Part shown: positions 25,554 through 33,284 of the stretch, piece by piece
Layout: each line of letters starts with the position of its first letter
How positions within the stretch are numbered: the first letter of the stretch is position 1
DNA from: Microvirga ossetica
GTDB taxonomy: Bacteria; Pseudomonadota; Alphaproteobacteria; Rhizobiales; Beijerinckiaceae
Reading direction: 5' to 3'
NCBI RefSeq assembly: GCF_002741015.1
Contig: NZ_CP016616.1
Location: 2,327,501-2,391,500 of the forward strand
Length of the DNA stretch: 64,000 nt
The notes under the pieces: generated by a model
Seen by the model: the letters and a program-made list of their open reading frames with translations, nothing else
Database searches by the model: none
What the model was told of the DNA's origin: nothing
Translations under genes and position numbers: made by a program

Positions 25554-25970
25554 ATGGCAGCCCACGATCATGTTGCGATTCTCAAAGACGCCTATGCTCA
25601 ATGGGTCGAATCCCGCGGCAGCGATTGCGAATGCTGGATGAACATCATTGCCGACGATGTCAGCCTCGGCTCGCTGGCGGAGGGTTCGCCGGAAGTCCCC
25701 TTCACGGCGCGCCGGACCAGCAAGTCAGGTGTGCGTGCCTATCTCGACGCGCTGATGCGCGACTGGGAGATGATCTCTCACGCCATGAACGACTTCATCG
25801 CCGAGGACGACCGCGTCGCCGTGATCGGACGGGCGATCTGGCGCCATAAAGGCACAGGCAAGGTAGCGGATACCAGGAAGGTCGATATCTGGCGCTTCAG
25901 GGACGGCAAGGTGGTCGATTTCGAGGAATACTACGACACCGCCGGGCTGATCGCGGCCGCGACGCCGTAA
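25554..25970 (+). CDS. NTF2-like / SnoaL-fold protein
   Basis: A 138-residue single-domain protein of the SnoaL/nuclear-transport-factor-2-like fold. Typical pattern: an opening helix (HVAILKDAYAQWVESRG), the segment WMNIIADDVSLGSLAEGSP, then the antiparallel sheet with SHAMNDFIAEDDRVAVIGRAIWRHK and VDIWRFRDGKVVDFEEYYD. Members are small-molecule isomerases, cyclases or ligand-binding proteins, and the function here is unknown. Start ATG at 25554 follows GGGAGAGCTCC; the longer frame to 25419 is upstream noise. It is convergent with rsuA. Confidence 0.85.
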   Translation: MAAHDHVAILKDAYAQWVESRGSDCECWMNIIADDVSLGSLAEGSPEVPFTARRTSKSGVRAYLDALMRDWEMISHAMNDFIAEDDRVAVIGRAIWRHKGTGKVADTRKVDIWRFRDGKVVDFEEYYDTAGLIAAATP

Positions 25971-25982
25971 CGGGCGCAGGAC

Positions 25983-26732
25983 TCAAGCCCCCCTGGCCGG
26001 CGGCAGGACGAGCGCGAGATCGGCCTCGCCGAGCAGGCGATACTGCCCCGGTTCGAGATCGTCAGGCAGGGCAAGCGCGCCGATGCGGTCGCGATGCAGA
26101 TCGGTGACGTGGTTGCCGAGCGCCGCGAACATGCGCCTGACCTGATGGTAGCGCCCTTCCGTGAGGGTCAGGAAGGCGCTGGTGTCGGACGTCACCTCCA
26201 GCTGCGCCGGCAGGAGCGGCTTGTCCTCGTTGTCGAGCATCAGGGTCCCGGATGCGAAGATCTCCGCCTCGTCGCCACGCAGGGGACGATCAAGGGTGAC
26301 GCGGTAGCGCTTCGAAATCTTGGCGCGGGGCGAAATGATCTTGTGCAGCAGGGCACCGTCATCCGTCATCAGCAGGAGCCCCGACGTATCCTTGTCGAGC
26401 CTTCCCACGGTGGAGATCGCCGGGTCGCGCCGGCGCCAGCGCTCTGGCAGCAGGGAATAGACCAGCGGTCCGGCCTCCTTGTGCGAGCAGGTCACGCCGA
26501 GGGGCTTGTGCAGCATCAGCGCCAGACCCGGCGGCGGATCGAGCGGCTTGCCCTGGATTTTCATGCGCTCCGAGAGGTCGCGGGTCACGGCGATGCGCCG
26601 GTCGGGCTCCTCGACCTCATCCCCGTCGAGCGTCACCAGTCCGGCATCGACGAGAGACTGGACTTCGCGGCGCGAGCCGTAGCCCATATTGGCGAGCAGC
26701 CGGTCGAGGCGGAGCGTCGGAGCCTTGCTCAT
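25983..26732 (-). CDS. rsuA: 16S rRNA pseudouridine synthase, RsuA family
   Basis: A 249-residue pseudouridine synthase of the RsuA/RluB/E/F group; by family it modifies 16S rRNA near position 516. The N-terminal S4 RNA-binding domain spans about 7-50 (LRLDRLLANMGYGSRREVQ). The catalytic motif is GRLDKDTSGLLLMTDDG, with the nucleophilic Asp at about 113, followed by KRYRV and EGRYHQVRRMFAALGNHV. Length is family-typical. Its ATG overlaps the stop of the upstream methyltransferase by four bases, so the two are translationally coupled, a pairing of two ribosomal-RNA modifying enzymes. Confidence 0.92.
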   Translation of the reverse strand: MSKAPTLRLDRLLANMGYGSRREVQSLVDAGLVTLDGDEVEEPDRRIAVTRDLSERMKIQGKPLDPPPGLALMLHKPLGVTCSHKEAGPLVYSLLPERWRRRDPAISTVGRLDKDTSGLLLMTDDGALLHKIISPRAKISKRYRVTLDRPLRGDEAEIFASGTLMLDNEDKPLLPAQLEVTSDTSAFLTLTEGRYHQVRRMFAALGNHVTDLHRDRIGALALPDDLEPGQYRLLGEADLALVLPPARGA

Positions 26733-27643
26733 TTGAGCGCCTCGTAGATCTTGTAGCCGGAGGCCTCGACCTTGGGGGTCACGCGCCTGAACAAGGTTGT
26801 CAGCACGGCCTCATACGGCAGATGGCGGTTGGCGACGAGCCACAGGATGCCGCCCGGCCTGAGCGCCTCGGCGGCCCGGCGGATGAAGGCTTGGCCCAGG
26901 CTCTGGTCCTCGGCGCCGCCATCGTGGAACGGCGGGTTCGTCACCACGAAATCGAGGCCCTTGAGGTCCGTTCCGCCGCGCAGATCCGCCCAGCGCACCT
27001 GCGCGCGCGGATCGTCCAGGTTGCGCGCCGCCATCTCCACGGCGCGGCGGTCGATATCGATCATGTCCAGGCGCTCGACCTTGGGCGATGCCAGGATGCT
27101 GCGCGCGAGGATGCCGATCCCGCAGCCGAAATCCGCTCCGCGGCCGGACAGCGGCGGCAGGGTCTGCTCGAGCAACGCGCTGCCGGGATCGATGCGGTTC
27201 CAGCTGAAGGCGCCGGGCCAGGTCCACAGGCCGAGCGTGGCATCGAGCCGGGGACCGCCCTCGGCGATGGCTTCGTCAGCCGCGATCAATCCCGAGGGCC
27301 GCACGGCGGTGCAGATGCGGTGGTGACGGCGGGAGCTTTCGCTGACCTCGCAGCCGAAGCCCTTGAGCTCCTTGGCGATGCGCGCGCCGCCCTTGTCCTT
27401 CGGCGCCAGGATGGTCAGGGAGCCTCCGGGCGCCAGCACCTGCAGGGCCAGGGCGGTGACGTAGCGCCGCTCGACGGTGCCGGGCGGGGCCAGCACGACC
27501 ATCTCGCCGAAGGAGCCTTCCGGCTGCTTCTCCAATCTGGCGGAGCCCGGGATCAGGGCCGAGAATTGGATCGCACCCTCAGGTGCTTCGGCCAGCTCGG
27601 CCGGTGGCGTCCCGTAGACGCCGCTGGGTTTGGTGTCGTGCAA
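26729..27643 (-). CDS. Class I SAM-dependent methyltransferase, RsmC-like (16S rRNA guanine-N2)
   Basis: A 304-residue methyltransferase. The N-terminal half is a degenerate methyltransferase-like fold as in RsmC/RlmG (GEMVVLAPPGTVERRYV, LTILAPKDKGG). The active C-terminal half has the SAM motif ADFGCGIGILARSIL (about 170-184), the acidic MIDIDRRAVEMA and the catalytic NPPF tetrapeptide (236-239) used for N2-guanine or N6-adenine methylation. A shared operon with rsuA supports a ribosomal target; m2G1207 of 16S rRNA is the guess by family. The gene ends inside the rsuA start codon. Confidence 0.88.
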   Translation of the reverse strand: MHDTKPSGVYGTPPAELAEAPEGAIQFSALIPGSARLEKQPEGSFGEMVVLAPPGTVERRYVTALALQVLAPGGSLTILAPKDKGGARIAKELKGFGCEVSESSRRHHRICTAVRPSGLIAADEAIAEGGPRLDATLGLWTWPGAFSWNRIDPGSALLEQTLPPLSGRGADFGCGIGILARSILASPKVERLDMIDIDRRAVEMAARNLDDPRAQVRWADLRGGTDLKGLDFVVTNPPFHDGGAEDQSLGQAFIRRAAEALRPGGILWLVANRHLPYEAVLTTLFRRVTPKVEASGYKIYEALK

Positions 27644-27704
27644 AGTGACTTAGTCCACGCTGAACGCCAGGTTTCTTAATATGCTGCGGCCTGGAAGGTA
27701 AGTC

Positions 27705-27923
27705 TCAATGGCTCTGGACGGGCTGCTTCGTATCGACGGCGCGGATTTCCGACTCGCCGACCGCGCGCTGGGCGCCACTCACCGTGTCCCTGATCCTGTA
27801 GCCAAGCTCGCCATTGCTGTTCTCCGGCATCAGGCGAACGATCTCGTAGGTGCCGCTCGTGCGATCTGCGAAATGCGTGGCAGCGGAATGCACAAGCTGG
27901 CCAACGGAAAATTTGTGGCTCAC
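27705..27923 (-). CDS. Small conserved hypothetical protein
   Basis: A 72-residue soluble protein starting at a GTG (27921-27923) with AAAGGAGGTTCCT upstream, an almost perfect ribosome site that fixes the start. Sequence MSHKFSVGQLVHSAATHFAD followed by a beta-rich middle (TYEIVRLMPE, GELGYRIRD) and AVGESEIRAV at the end. I believe similar proteins are widespread in Hyphomicrobiales, but no function is known. It lies after the cspA terminator on the same strand and so is probably transcribed separately. Confidence 0.8.
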   Translation of the reverse strand: MSHKFSVGQLVHSAATHFADRTSGTYEIVRLMPENSNGELGYRIRDTVSGAQRAVGESEIRAVDTKQPVQSH

Positions 27924-27947
27924 AGGAACCTCCTTTCAGAAAGCAAA

Positions 27948-27970
27948 AAGCCGCTCCAGGGGAGCGGCTT
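27948..27970 (-). terminator. Intrinsic terminator of cspA
   Basis: On the minus strand AAGCCGCTC-CCCTG-GAGCGGCTT forms a nine-base-pair stem followed at once by a T run (complement of A 27945-27949). It lies 44 bases after the cspA stop codon. Confidence 0.85.
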
Positions 27971-28013
27971 CGCGAGGCGGCAAGGAATGCCGAGCCGCCT
28001 GCTTAAACGGAAT

Positions 28014-28223
28014 TTATGCCGTTTGGATGTTGTTGACGGCGACCTTGCCGCTGCGGCGATCCTCGGCCGTGTCGAAGGAAACCTTCTGGCCTTCGCGCAG
28101 GCCGCGGATGCCGGCGCGCTCGAGAGCGGTGGCGTGGACGAACACGTCCTTGCTGCCATCGTCAGGCTGGATGAAGCCGAAGCCCTTTTGGTCGTTGTAG
28201 AACTTAACGGTGCCCGTAATCAT
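28014..28223 (-). CDS. Cold-shock domain protein (CspA family)
   Basis: A 69-residue single cold-shock domain: RNA/ssDNA-binding beta-barrel with RNP1 (KGFGFIQPDD, about 13-22) and RNP2 (DVFVHATAL, about 26-34). It acts as an RNA chaperone in the cytoplasm. The length is exact for the family. The ATG at 28223 has AAGGAATACCCC upstream. About 270 bases without a gene lie ahead of it, including an AT-richer stretch near 28370-28420, so a long temperature-sensing leader as in other csp genes is possible. It has a clear own terminator. Confidence 0.95.
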   Translation of the reverse strand: MITGTVKFYNDQKGFGFIQPDDGSKDVFVHATALERAGIRGLREGQKVSFDTAEDRRSGKVAVNNIQTA

Positions 28224-28493
28224 TGGGGTATTCCTTGGTTAGGCTAGAAATGCACGTGAGCCAAGAGCGTGCGCCCGCACGACCTCACACTCGGGTTCGT
28301 CGATGTTTGGAAGAGTGTCTGAACGTGCGCCTGGAAGGCCAAGGCGAAACGGCCCGATTGTCCGGCCAAATGTCGATAGGGCATTATTTAGTGCCAACTT
28401 ACGGCGAATACAAGGCGACGTCGCGGAAAAGCGACAACCCTCCCTGGGAGCCACGCCTGGAAACCCGGCACAGAGCCCGCAGGAGGGCGCGCT

Positions 28494-28850
28494 TCAGTAC
28501 TTCAACCGCAGCGCCTGAACGCTTTGCCCGCCGTCCGCGCAGACGATCCGGGCCCGCGGGCAGTAGGATGCATAAGCCGGTGTCGAGCAAAAGGTCTGCA
28601 TGAAGCTCTCATCGATGGCGCAGGTAACATGCACACGGTAGAGGCCCCGCCGAGCGTCCGGAGCATCGTGTAGCACGGAATAGCCGAGCCCCTGGTCGGC
28701 GAGCCGCGCGATGGCGCGGCCGGGCTGGAGCGGCGACAGACCGGCCCGGGTCACCATCGTTGCATCCGCCGCCTGGGCCGCCGAACCCAGCAAAACGACT
28801 GCCAGTGCAGTCCCGATCGAAAGCTGCCTCATGCTCCGCCTAGCCCTCAT
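28494..28850 (-). CDS. Small secreted hypothetical protein with four to five cysteines
   Basis: Up to 118 residues. The start is MRARRSMRQLSIGTALAVVLLG at 28850, or the internal ATG at 28832 (MRQLSIGTALAVVL); both give a signal peptide ending at AAQA|AD. The mature domain contains TCAIDESFMQTFCSTPAYAS, then YCPRARIVCADGG, with cysteines arranged for disulphides. No family is recognised. The frame extends further upstream to 28964 but without features. It stands alone on the minus strand. Confidence 0.65.
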   Translation of the reverse strand: MRARRSMRQLSIGTALAVVLLGSAAQAADATMVTRAGLSPLQPGRAIARLADQGLGYSVLHDAPDARRGLYRVHVTCAIDESFMQTFCSTPAYASYCPRARIVCADGGQSVQALRLKY

Positions 28851-29067
28851 GGCCTCGCCCTCATGTGAGTGATGAGACCGCCCACCCCTTCCTGCGAGGA
28901 GGCCGAGGGTCTGCAAGGGATTAATGCAAAGCTGCCTTCCGGGATCCATGGCAGGCGCCTGCACGAAAGGTTAACCACGCTCCGAACCCGCCCTTCCGTT
29001 TTAAGCAACAGGTAGGAACTTAGGCCCGATAAACGCCGCCTGTTGAGGCGTGAATTGTCAGGATCCC

Positions 29068-29352
29068 ATGCACCACATCCATCTCGCTGAGGGTATGCGG
29101 CTTCGTTTTCCGGCGCGGACCGCGGATTTCGATCAGGGAGTCGAGATCGGCATCGTCGCGGCGCTGATGAGCCAGGATCTGACCGAGTTCACCCGCAAGA
29201 TCTCGAACGACAATCTCGGGCAGGTGCGCGCCCTCGTGGAGCAGTTCGGCTATCGCCTCGTCGAAGGTGCGGAGGACGGGGAGTTCGTCGAGCTCAACTT
29301 CTACAGCCGCACCGCACGCCCGCGCCTGCGCGTGGTTCATTCGGGCTCCTGA
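29068..29352 (+). CDS. Small conserved hypothetical protein
   Basis: A 94-residue soluble protein starting MHHIHLAEGMRLRFPARTAD, with CAGGATCCC before the ATG at 29068; a GTG 18 bases further upstream is a poorer choice. The middle is acidic and helical (IVAALMSQDLTEFTRKISN) and the end basic (RTARPRLRVVH). No family or function is recognised. It is convergent with the DMT transporter gene, 33 bases apart. Confidence 0.65.
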   Translation: MHHIHLAEGMRLRFPARTADFDQGVEIGIVAALMSQDLTEFTRKISNDNLGQVRALVEQFGYRLVEGAEDGEFVELNFYSRTARPRLRVVHSGS

Positions 29353-29385
29353 ACGATCGGGCATCGGCGGACGGGCCCCGCAATC

Positions 29386-30318
29386 CTACGCGGCGGAAAA
29401 CTTCCTCTGCAGCATGCGGACCCGCTCGCGATAGGCGGTGTAGAAACCGCTCATGGCGATGATGACGGCTCCCGCGATCGTCCAGGAATCGGGCAGCGTC
29501 CCGAACACCAGATAGCCCAGCGTGCCGGCCCAGATCAGCTGGACGTAGGAGAACGGCGCGATCATCGAGGCATTGCCGTGGCGATAGGCCAGAACGACGA
29601 GCCAATGCCCGATGGCGAACAGGACGCCCATGCAAAGCCCGAGCGCGATCTCCGTTCCGTTCGGCGTCACCCAGTTGAAGGGCATGAGCGCGCTCAGCAC
29701 GATGCTGCCGACCGAGGCTGAATAGGCGAGCGTCGTCAGCGCCTGATCGCCGCTGATCTTGCGGGTGACGACGGCGCCGACGGCCCAGCTCGACGCGCTG
29801 AGGATCGGCAGGAAGGCCGCCGGCTGAAAGGCGCCCGTGCCGGGCCGGACGACGATCAGAACCCCGATCAGGCCGACCGCCGCAGCGGTCCAGCGCCGCC
29901 AGCCGACCGACTCGCCGAGAAAGAGCACGGAGAGCGCCATGATCAGGATCGGCGAGACGAAGAAGATCGCCGTGGCATCGGCAACCGGCAGGTGGGGCAG
30001 GCTCTGGATGAACATGATCGACGATCCGACCATGCCGAGCCCTCTCACCACCTGAAGTCCGGGCCGCTGGGAGCGGAGCAGCGCAGGACCGCCCTTGATC
30101 AGCACGAAGGGGACGATGAAGGCCGCGAAGGTGATGTAGCGCATCCAGGCCACCTCAGGCGGCGGCAGGGTGGCGGCAAGCTGCTTGGTGATCACGTCCG
30201 CCACGGAGAACACGATCGTGGAGGTGATCAGGAACAGGATTCCCCGCAACGGAGAGGAAACCGGCAGGCCTGCGGCGGCCTGCGGGGCGGCATTCGTCGT
30301 CCGGGGAGCCGGGGCCAT
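29386..30318 (-). CDS. DMT-superfamily (EamA) transporter
   Basis: A 310-residue inner-membrane exporter with ten predicted helices in two EamA repeats. The start MAPAPRTTNAAPQAAAG at 30318 is chosen over the longer frame to 30447, whose extra 43 residues are polar and unrelated. Landmarks: ITSTIVFSVADVITKQLAA in helix 1, DATAIFFVSPILIMALSVLFLGE at helix 4, and SMIAPFSYVQLIWAGTLGYLVFG in repeat two. The substrate is unknown. It is divergent from an MFS exporter across a 260-base gap, suggesting joint control. It is not closely similar to the DMT protein at 16917. Confidence 0.88.
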   Translation of the reverse strand: MAPAPRTTNAAPQAAAGLPVSSPLRGILFLITSTIVFSVADVITKQLAATLPPPEVAWMRYITFAAFIVPFVLIKGGPALLRSQRPGLQVVRGLGMVGSSIMFIQSLPHLPVADATAIFFVSPILIMALSVLFLGESVGWRRWTAAAVGLIGVLIVVRPGTGAFQPAAFLPILSASSWAVGAVVTRKISGDQALTTLAYSASVGSIVLSALMPFNWVTPNGTEIALGLCMGVLFAIGHWLVVLAYRHGNASMIAPFSYVQLIWAGTLGYLVFGTLPDSWTIAGAVIIAMSGFYTAYRERVRMLQRKFSAA

Positions 30319-30578
30319 GAAAGACTCAAAAAATGAGGCTCGTGCGCGGACGCGACGAGCCTGAAGGTCTCGAGTTGGAAGGTAATATGGCTTCCATAAA
30401 ATACTGTTTCCTGAGCAGGAGAAGTGCAAACTCGGCACATATTCCATGCATTGGATGAATGGATCGGTTGGTCGACTAGCCTACACTTGCATCCTAAGCA
30501 TAGAAACTCATGGCCCCGCCCTTTTCCGGGCTTCGGCCCACAAGGCCTGCGCTCCATCGCAGATCGCGGAACGAATTC

Positions 30579-31805
30579 ATGCAGGATCACATGTCGGACG
30601 TGCCGAGCCGTCTGGTGAGCGGGACGCCCGCCTTTCGGCGGTTAAATCTCGCCCTGTTCGCGGCCGGCTTTTCAACCTTTGCCATCCTGTATTGCGTCCA
30701 GCCTCTGCTGCCGGAATTCTCGCGCGAATTCCATGTCAGCGCCGCGGTCAGCAGCCTGTCCCTGTCGCTCTCCACCGGCCTTCTCGCAGTGGCCATGCTC
30801 GTCGCCGGCTCCCTCTCCGAGGTCTGGGGCCGCAAGCCGGTCATGGTAGCCTCCCTGTTCGCCTCGGCGCTCCTCACCATCCTCTCCGCCACGGCGCCCA
30901 ATTGGACCAGCCTGCTCCTGACCCGCATGCTGATCGGGATCACCTTGAGCGGCCTTCCCGCCGTGGCGATGGCCTATGTGAGCGAGGAGGTGGATTCCAA
31001 ATCCATCGGCCTTGCCATGGGTCTCTTCATCGGTGGCAATGCGATCGGCGGCATGGCCGGGCGGATCATCGGCGGCGTGCTGACCGATCTCGGGTCCTGG
31101 CGTCTTGCGGTAGGGCTTATCGGGACCATCGGGCTGGTCTCGGCGATCGCCGCTTGGCGCAGCCTTCCCGCCTCGGTGCATTTCCACCCGCGCCGGGCCG
31201 ATCCGCAGGACCTGCTGCGCTCCCTCGGCGTGCACCTGCGGGACCCCGGTCTGCGCGCCCTGTTCGCGGAGGCCTTCCTTCTCATGGGCGCCTTCGTGAC
31301 GCTCTACAACTATCTCGGCTATCGCCTCACGGAGCCGCCCTATTCCTTAAGCCAAACCGCCATCGGCGCGATCTTCGCGGCCTATCTGATCGGGACCTTA
31401 AGCTCGGCCTGGATCGGCGAGCTCGCCGGTCGGCTCGGACGCCGACGGGTGCTGTGGGCGATGATCGCGATCATGCTCGCCGGCGTGGCCCTGACACTCT
31501 CCCAGCACCTTGCCTTGATCCTCGCCGGCATCGTCGCCGTCACGTTCGGCTTCTTCGGCGGACATTCCATCGCCAGCAGCTGGGTCGGAAACAGGGCCGT
31601 CGATGCGAAGGCGCAGGCCTCGGCCCTTTACCTGTTCTGCTATTATCTCGGCTCCAGCGCCGTCGGTACCCTCGGCGGCGTGTTCTGGACCCGTTGGGGA
31701 TGGGGCGGCGTTGCCGGCCTCGTGACGATTCTCCTGCTGGCGGCTCTGGCCCTGGCCCTCTGGCTGATGGCTCTCCCGCCGCGCCGGGCAGGGCAGATTC
31801 CCTAG
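30579..31805 (+). CDS. MFS transporter (YnfM-like family)
   Basis: A 408-residue major facilitator with 12 predicted helices. The early YCVQPLLPEFSREFHVS segment and motif A region GSLSEVWGRKPVM (loop 2-3) match the YnfM/YdhP-like drug-exporter branch; motif A recurs weakly at the loop 8-9 (GELAGRLGRRRVLW). The start ATG at 30579 (MQDHMSDVPSRLVSG) fits, since the in-frame upstream extension to 30510 is Pro/Arg-rich and non-membrane. A small hairpin overlaps its stop. The substrate is unknown; arabinose and drug efflux are known for relatives. Confidence 0.88.
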   Translation: MQDHMSDVPSRLVSGTPAFRRLNLALFAAGFSTFAILYCVQPLLPEFSREFHVSAAVSSLSLSLSTGLLAVAMLVAGSLSEVWGRKPVMVASLFASALLTILSATAPNWTSLLLTRMLIGITLSGLPAVAMAYVSEEVDSKSIGLAMGLFIGGNAIGGMAGRIIGGVLTDLGSWRLAVGLIGTIGLVSAIAAWRSLPASVHFHPRRADPQDLLRSLGVHLRDPGLRALFAEAFLLMGAFVTLYNYLGYRLTEPPYSLSQTAIGAIFAAYLIGTLSSAWIGELAGRLGRRRVLWAMIAIMLAGVALTLSQHLALILAGIVAVTFGFFGGHSIASSWVGNRAVDAKAQASALYLFCYYLGSSAVGTLGGVFWTRWGWGGVAGLVTILLLAALALALWLMALPPRRAGQIP

Positions 31806-31822
31806 CCTTATGACTAAGGCTA
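31803..31822 (+). terminator. Hairpin overlapping the MFS stop codon
   Basis: TAGCCTTA-TGAC-TAAGGCTA is a perfect eight-base-pair stem; the TAG at 31803-31805 is the stop. It is followed by AT-rich DNA but no T-run. The rest of the gap to 32009 is AT-rich and likely holds the promoter of the next gene. Confidence 0.45.
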
Positions 31823-32009
31823 TAGTTCCAAGTTACTTCAGAATAACCGTTTCTACTGATGGTATATTGCAACATCAAATAGATATTAACACCTCACCAA
31901 GTGGTTAATAGAGGCTATTTCTGCATAGTCCGGTGCGAATAAATCGTCTTAATGTTGCCCCATTAACCTTCATTTTGCGTTCCATCGACAACAGACAAGG
32001 GAATGCATT

Positions 32010-32399
32010 GTGGATCAACGTAAGGTAACGCTCGCTCTTGCCAGCCTGTTCATTTCCGGATCGGCGGCGTTCTTTTCTCCCGCTGCCTTTGCCGAGCCTG
32101 CGGCAGCCATGGGGAAAGTGATCCAGAGCGGCCGCGCTTCCTGGTATGGACCCGGCTTCCAGGGCCGCCGGACCGCGAGCGGCGAGACCTTCGACACCAA
32201 TGACATGACCGCCGCCCACCGGACCCTGCCCTTCGGCACCAAGGTCCGGGTCGTGAACAAGAAGACCGGCAAGTCGGTGGTGGTGCGCATCAACGACCGC
32301 GGTCCCTACGCCCATGGCCGCGTCATCGATCTGTCCAAGGCCTCGGCGCAGGCCCTCGGGATTTCGGGCGTCGGCTCCGTCGACGTCGCCCAGCTTTAA
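32010..32399 (+). CDS. RlpA-like double-psi beta-barrel envelope protein
   Basis: A 129-residue secreted protein. It has a signal peptide (residues 1-28, ending AAFAEP), then a single RlpA/expansin-type DPBB domain: GRASWYGPGFQGRRTASGE, DTNDMTAAHRTLPFGTKVRV and VVVRINDRGPYAHGRVIDLS. The catalytic-type Asp and His of RlpA lytic transglycosylases are retained in these blocks. The SPOR domain that targets RlpA to the septum is absent, so its site of action is open. The start is a GTG at 32010 following AAGGGAATGCATT. A strong hairpin follows 45 bases after the stop. Confidence 0.88.
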   Translation: MDQRKVTLALASLFISGSAAFFSPAAFAEPAAAMGKVIQSGRASWYGPGFQGRRTASGETFDTNDMTAAHRTLPFGTKVRVVNKKTGKSVVVRINDRGPYAHGRVIDLSKASAQALGISGVGSVDVAQL

Positions 32400-32443
32400 T
32401 TTTTTTCGGCCTCTACCCTTTTCATCACCGAACCATTTTCAAG

Positions 32444-32474
32444 CCTCTCCGGCAGGATGTTCCTGCCGGAGAGG
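32444..32474 (+). terminator. Strong hairpin after the RlpA-like gene
   Basis: CCTCTCCGGCAGGA and TCCTGCCGGAGAGG form a perfect 14-base-pair stem with a TGT loop. The following GCCTTTGG is a weak tail. It lies between the RlpA-like gene and the next gene, so it may terminate or attenuate. Confidence 0.65.
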
Positions 32475-32546
32475 GCCTTTGGAACCGAGAGGCCTTCTAC
32501 CCGCTTTCCCCCGGTCACCTTTGCCAAAGAGGGCTTTTGGAAACGC

Positions 32547-33284
32547 ATGAAGATCGGCCGATCGCTGACATCGAAAACCGCCCTCCTGACCCTGCTGATG
32601 GCGGTCGCTCCCATGGCCGCGGCGCAGCCCGGACGAAGCTGGGTCGATCCTCCGCCGGAAAGCGCGACGGCGCCCGCTCGGAATGCCGAGCCGCAGAAGC
32701 CGACGCCCGCCCCTCCCCCACCACAGGCCGCATCGCCTGCGCCCGCAAGCCCGCCGCAGACGGCACAGCCCCAAACGCCGGCGGCCCCTCCGCCTAGTCC
32801 GGCCATCGCCGCGCAGCCGATGAAGGATCCCGATGCCGAGAAGCGTTCGGCCCGGGCCGCGGCGGCCAAGAGCTTCGCCATCGATTATCTCGAATCCTGG
32901 TCGGCCGCGAACGAGGATGCGCTCGAGGCGACGGCGATCTTCTATGCGCCCCGCATTATCTTCCACGGGCGCGAGGTGAGCATGCAGCGGCTCTTCAACG
33001 AGAAGCGGCGTTTCGTGCGGCGCTGGCCTGAGCGCGATTATCGCCCGCGCCAGGACGGCATCGGCACCGTCTGCAACCCGGCCGGCGAAATCTGCACCGT
33101 GCACGCGGTGTTCGATTTCACGGCCTCCCATCCCAAGCGCCGCCGGATGTCGCGGGGCACCGGAGCGCTCCAGCTCGTCGTGCATTTCATCGGCGACAAG
33201 CCGGTCATCGTTGCGGAACACAGTACGCTGCTCGGTCAGGAGCGCAAGCGCAGCATCGTCCAGGAGGGCGCCTCGTATGAATGA
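32547..33284 (+). CDS. Secreted Pro-rich protein with C-terminal NTF2-like domain
   Basis: A 245-residue protein. The signal peptide (MKIGRSLTSKTALLTLLMAV ... AAAQ) is followed by about 60 residues of Pro/Ala-rich linker (PAPPPPQAASPAPASPPQTA). From about residue 105 it has a folded domain resembling the SnoaL/NTF2 class: FAIDYLESWSAANEDALEAT, APRIIFHGREVSMQRLFNEK, and a strand-rich end (CTVHAVFDFTASHP, LQLVVHFIGDKPVIVAEHST). Function is unknown; an envelope ligand-binding role is inference. Start ATG at 32547 is at the signal peptide; the longer frame from 32457 is rejected. Its stop overlaps the start of the next gene by eight bases, indicating coupling. Confidence 0.75.
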   Translation: MKIGRSLTSKTALLTLLMAVAPMAAAQPGRSWVDPPPESATAPARNAEPQKPTPAPPPPQAASPAPASPPQTAQPQTPAAPPPSPAIAAQPMKDPDAEKRSARAAAAKSFAIDYLESWSAANEDALEATAIFYAPRIIFHGREVSMQRLFNEKRRFVRRWPERDYRPRQDGIGTVCNPAGEICTVHAVFDFTASHPKRRRMSRGTGALQLVVHFIGDKPVIVAEHSTLLGQERKRSIVQEGASYE

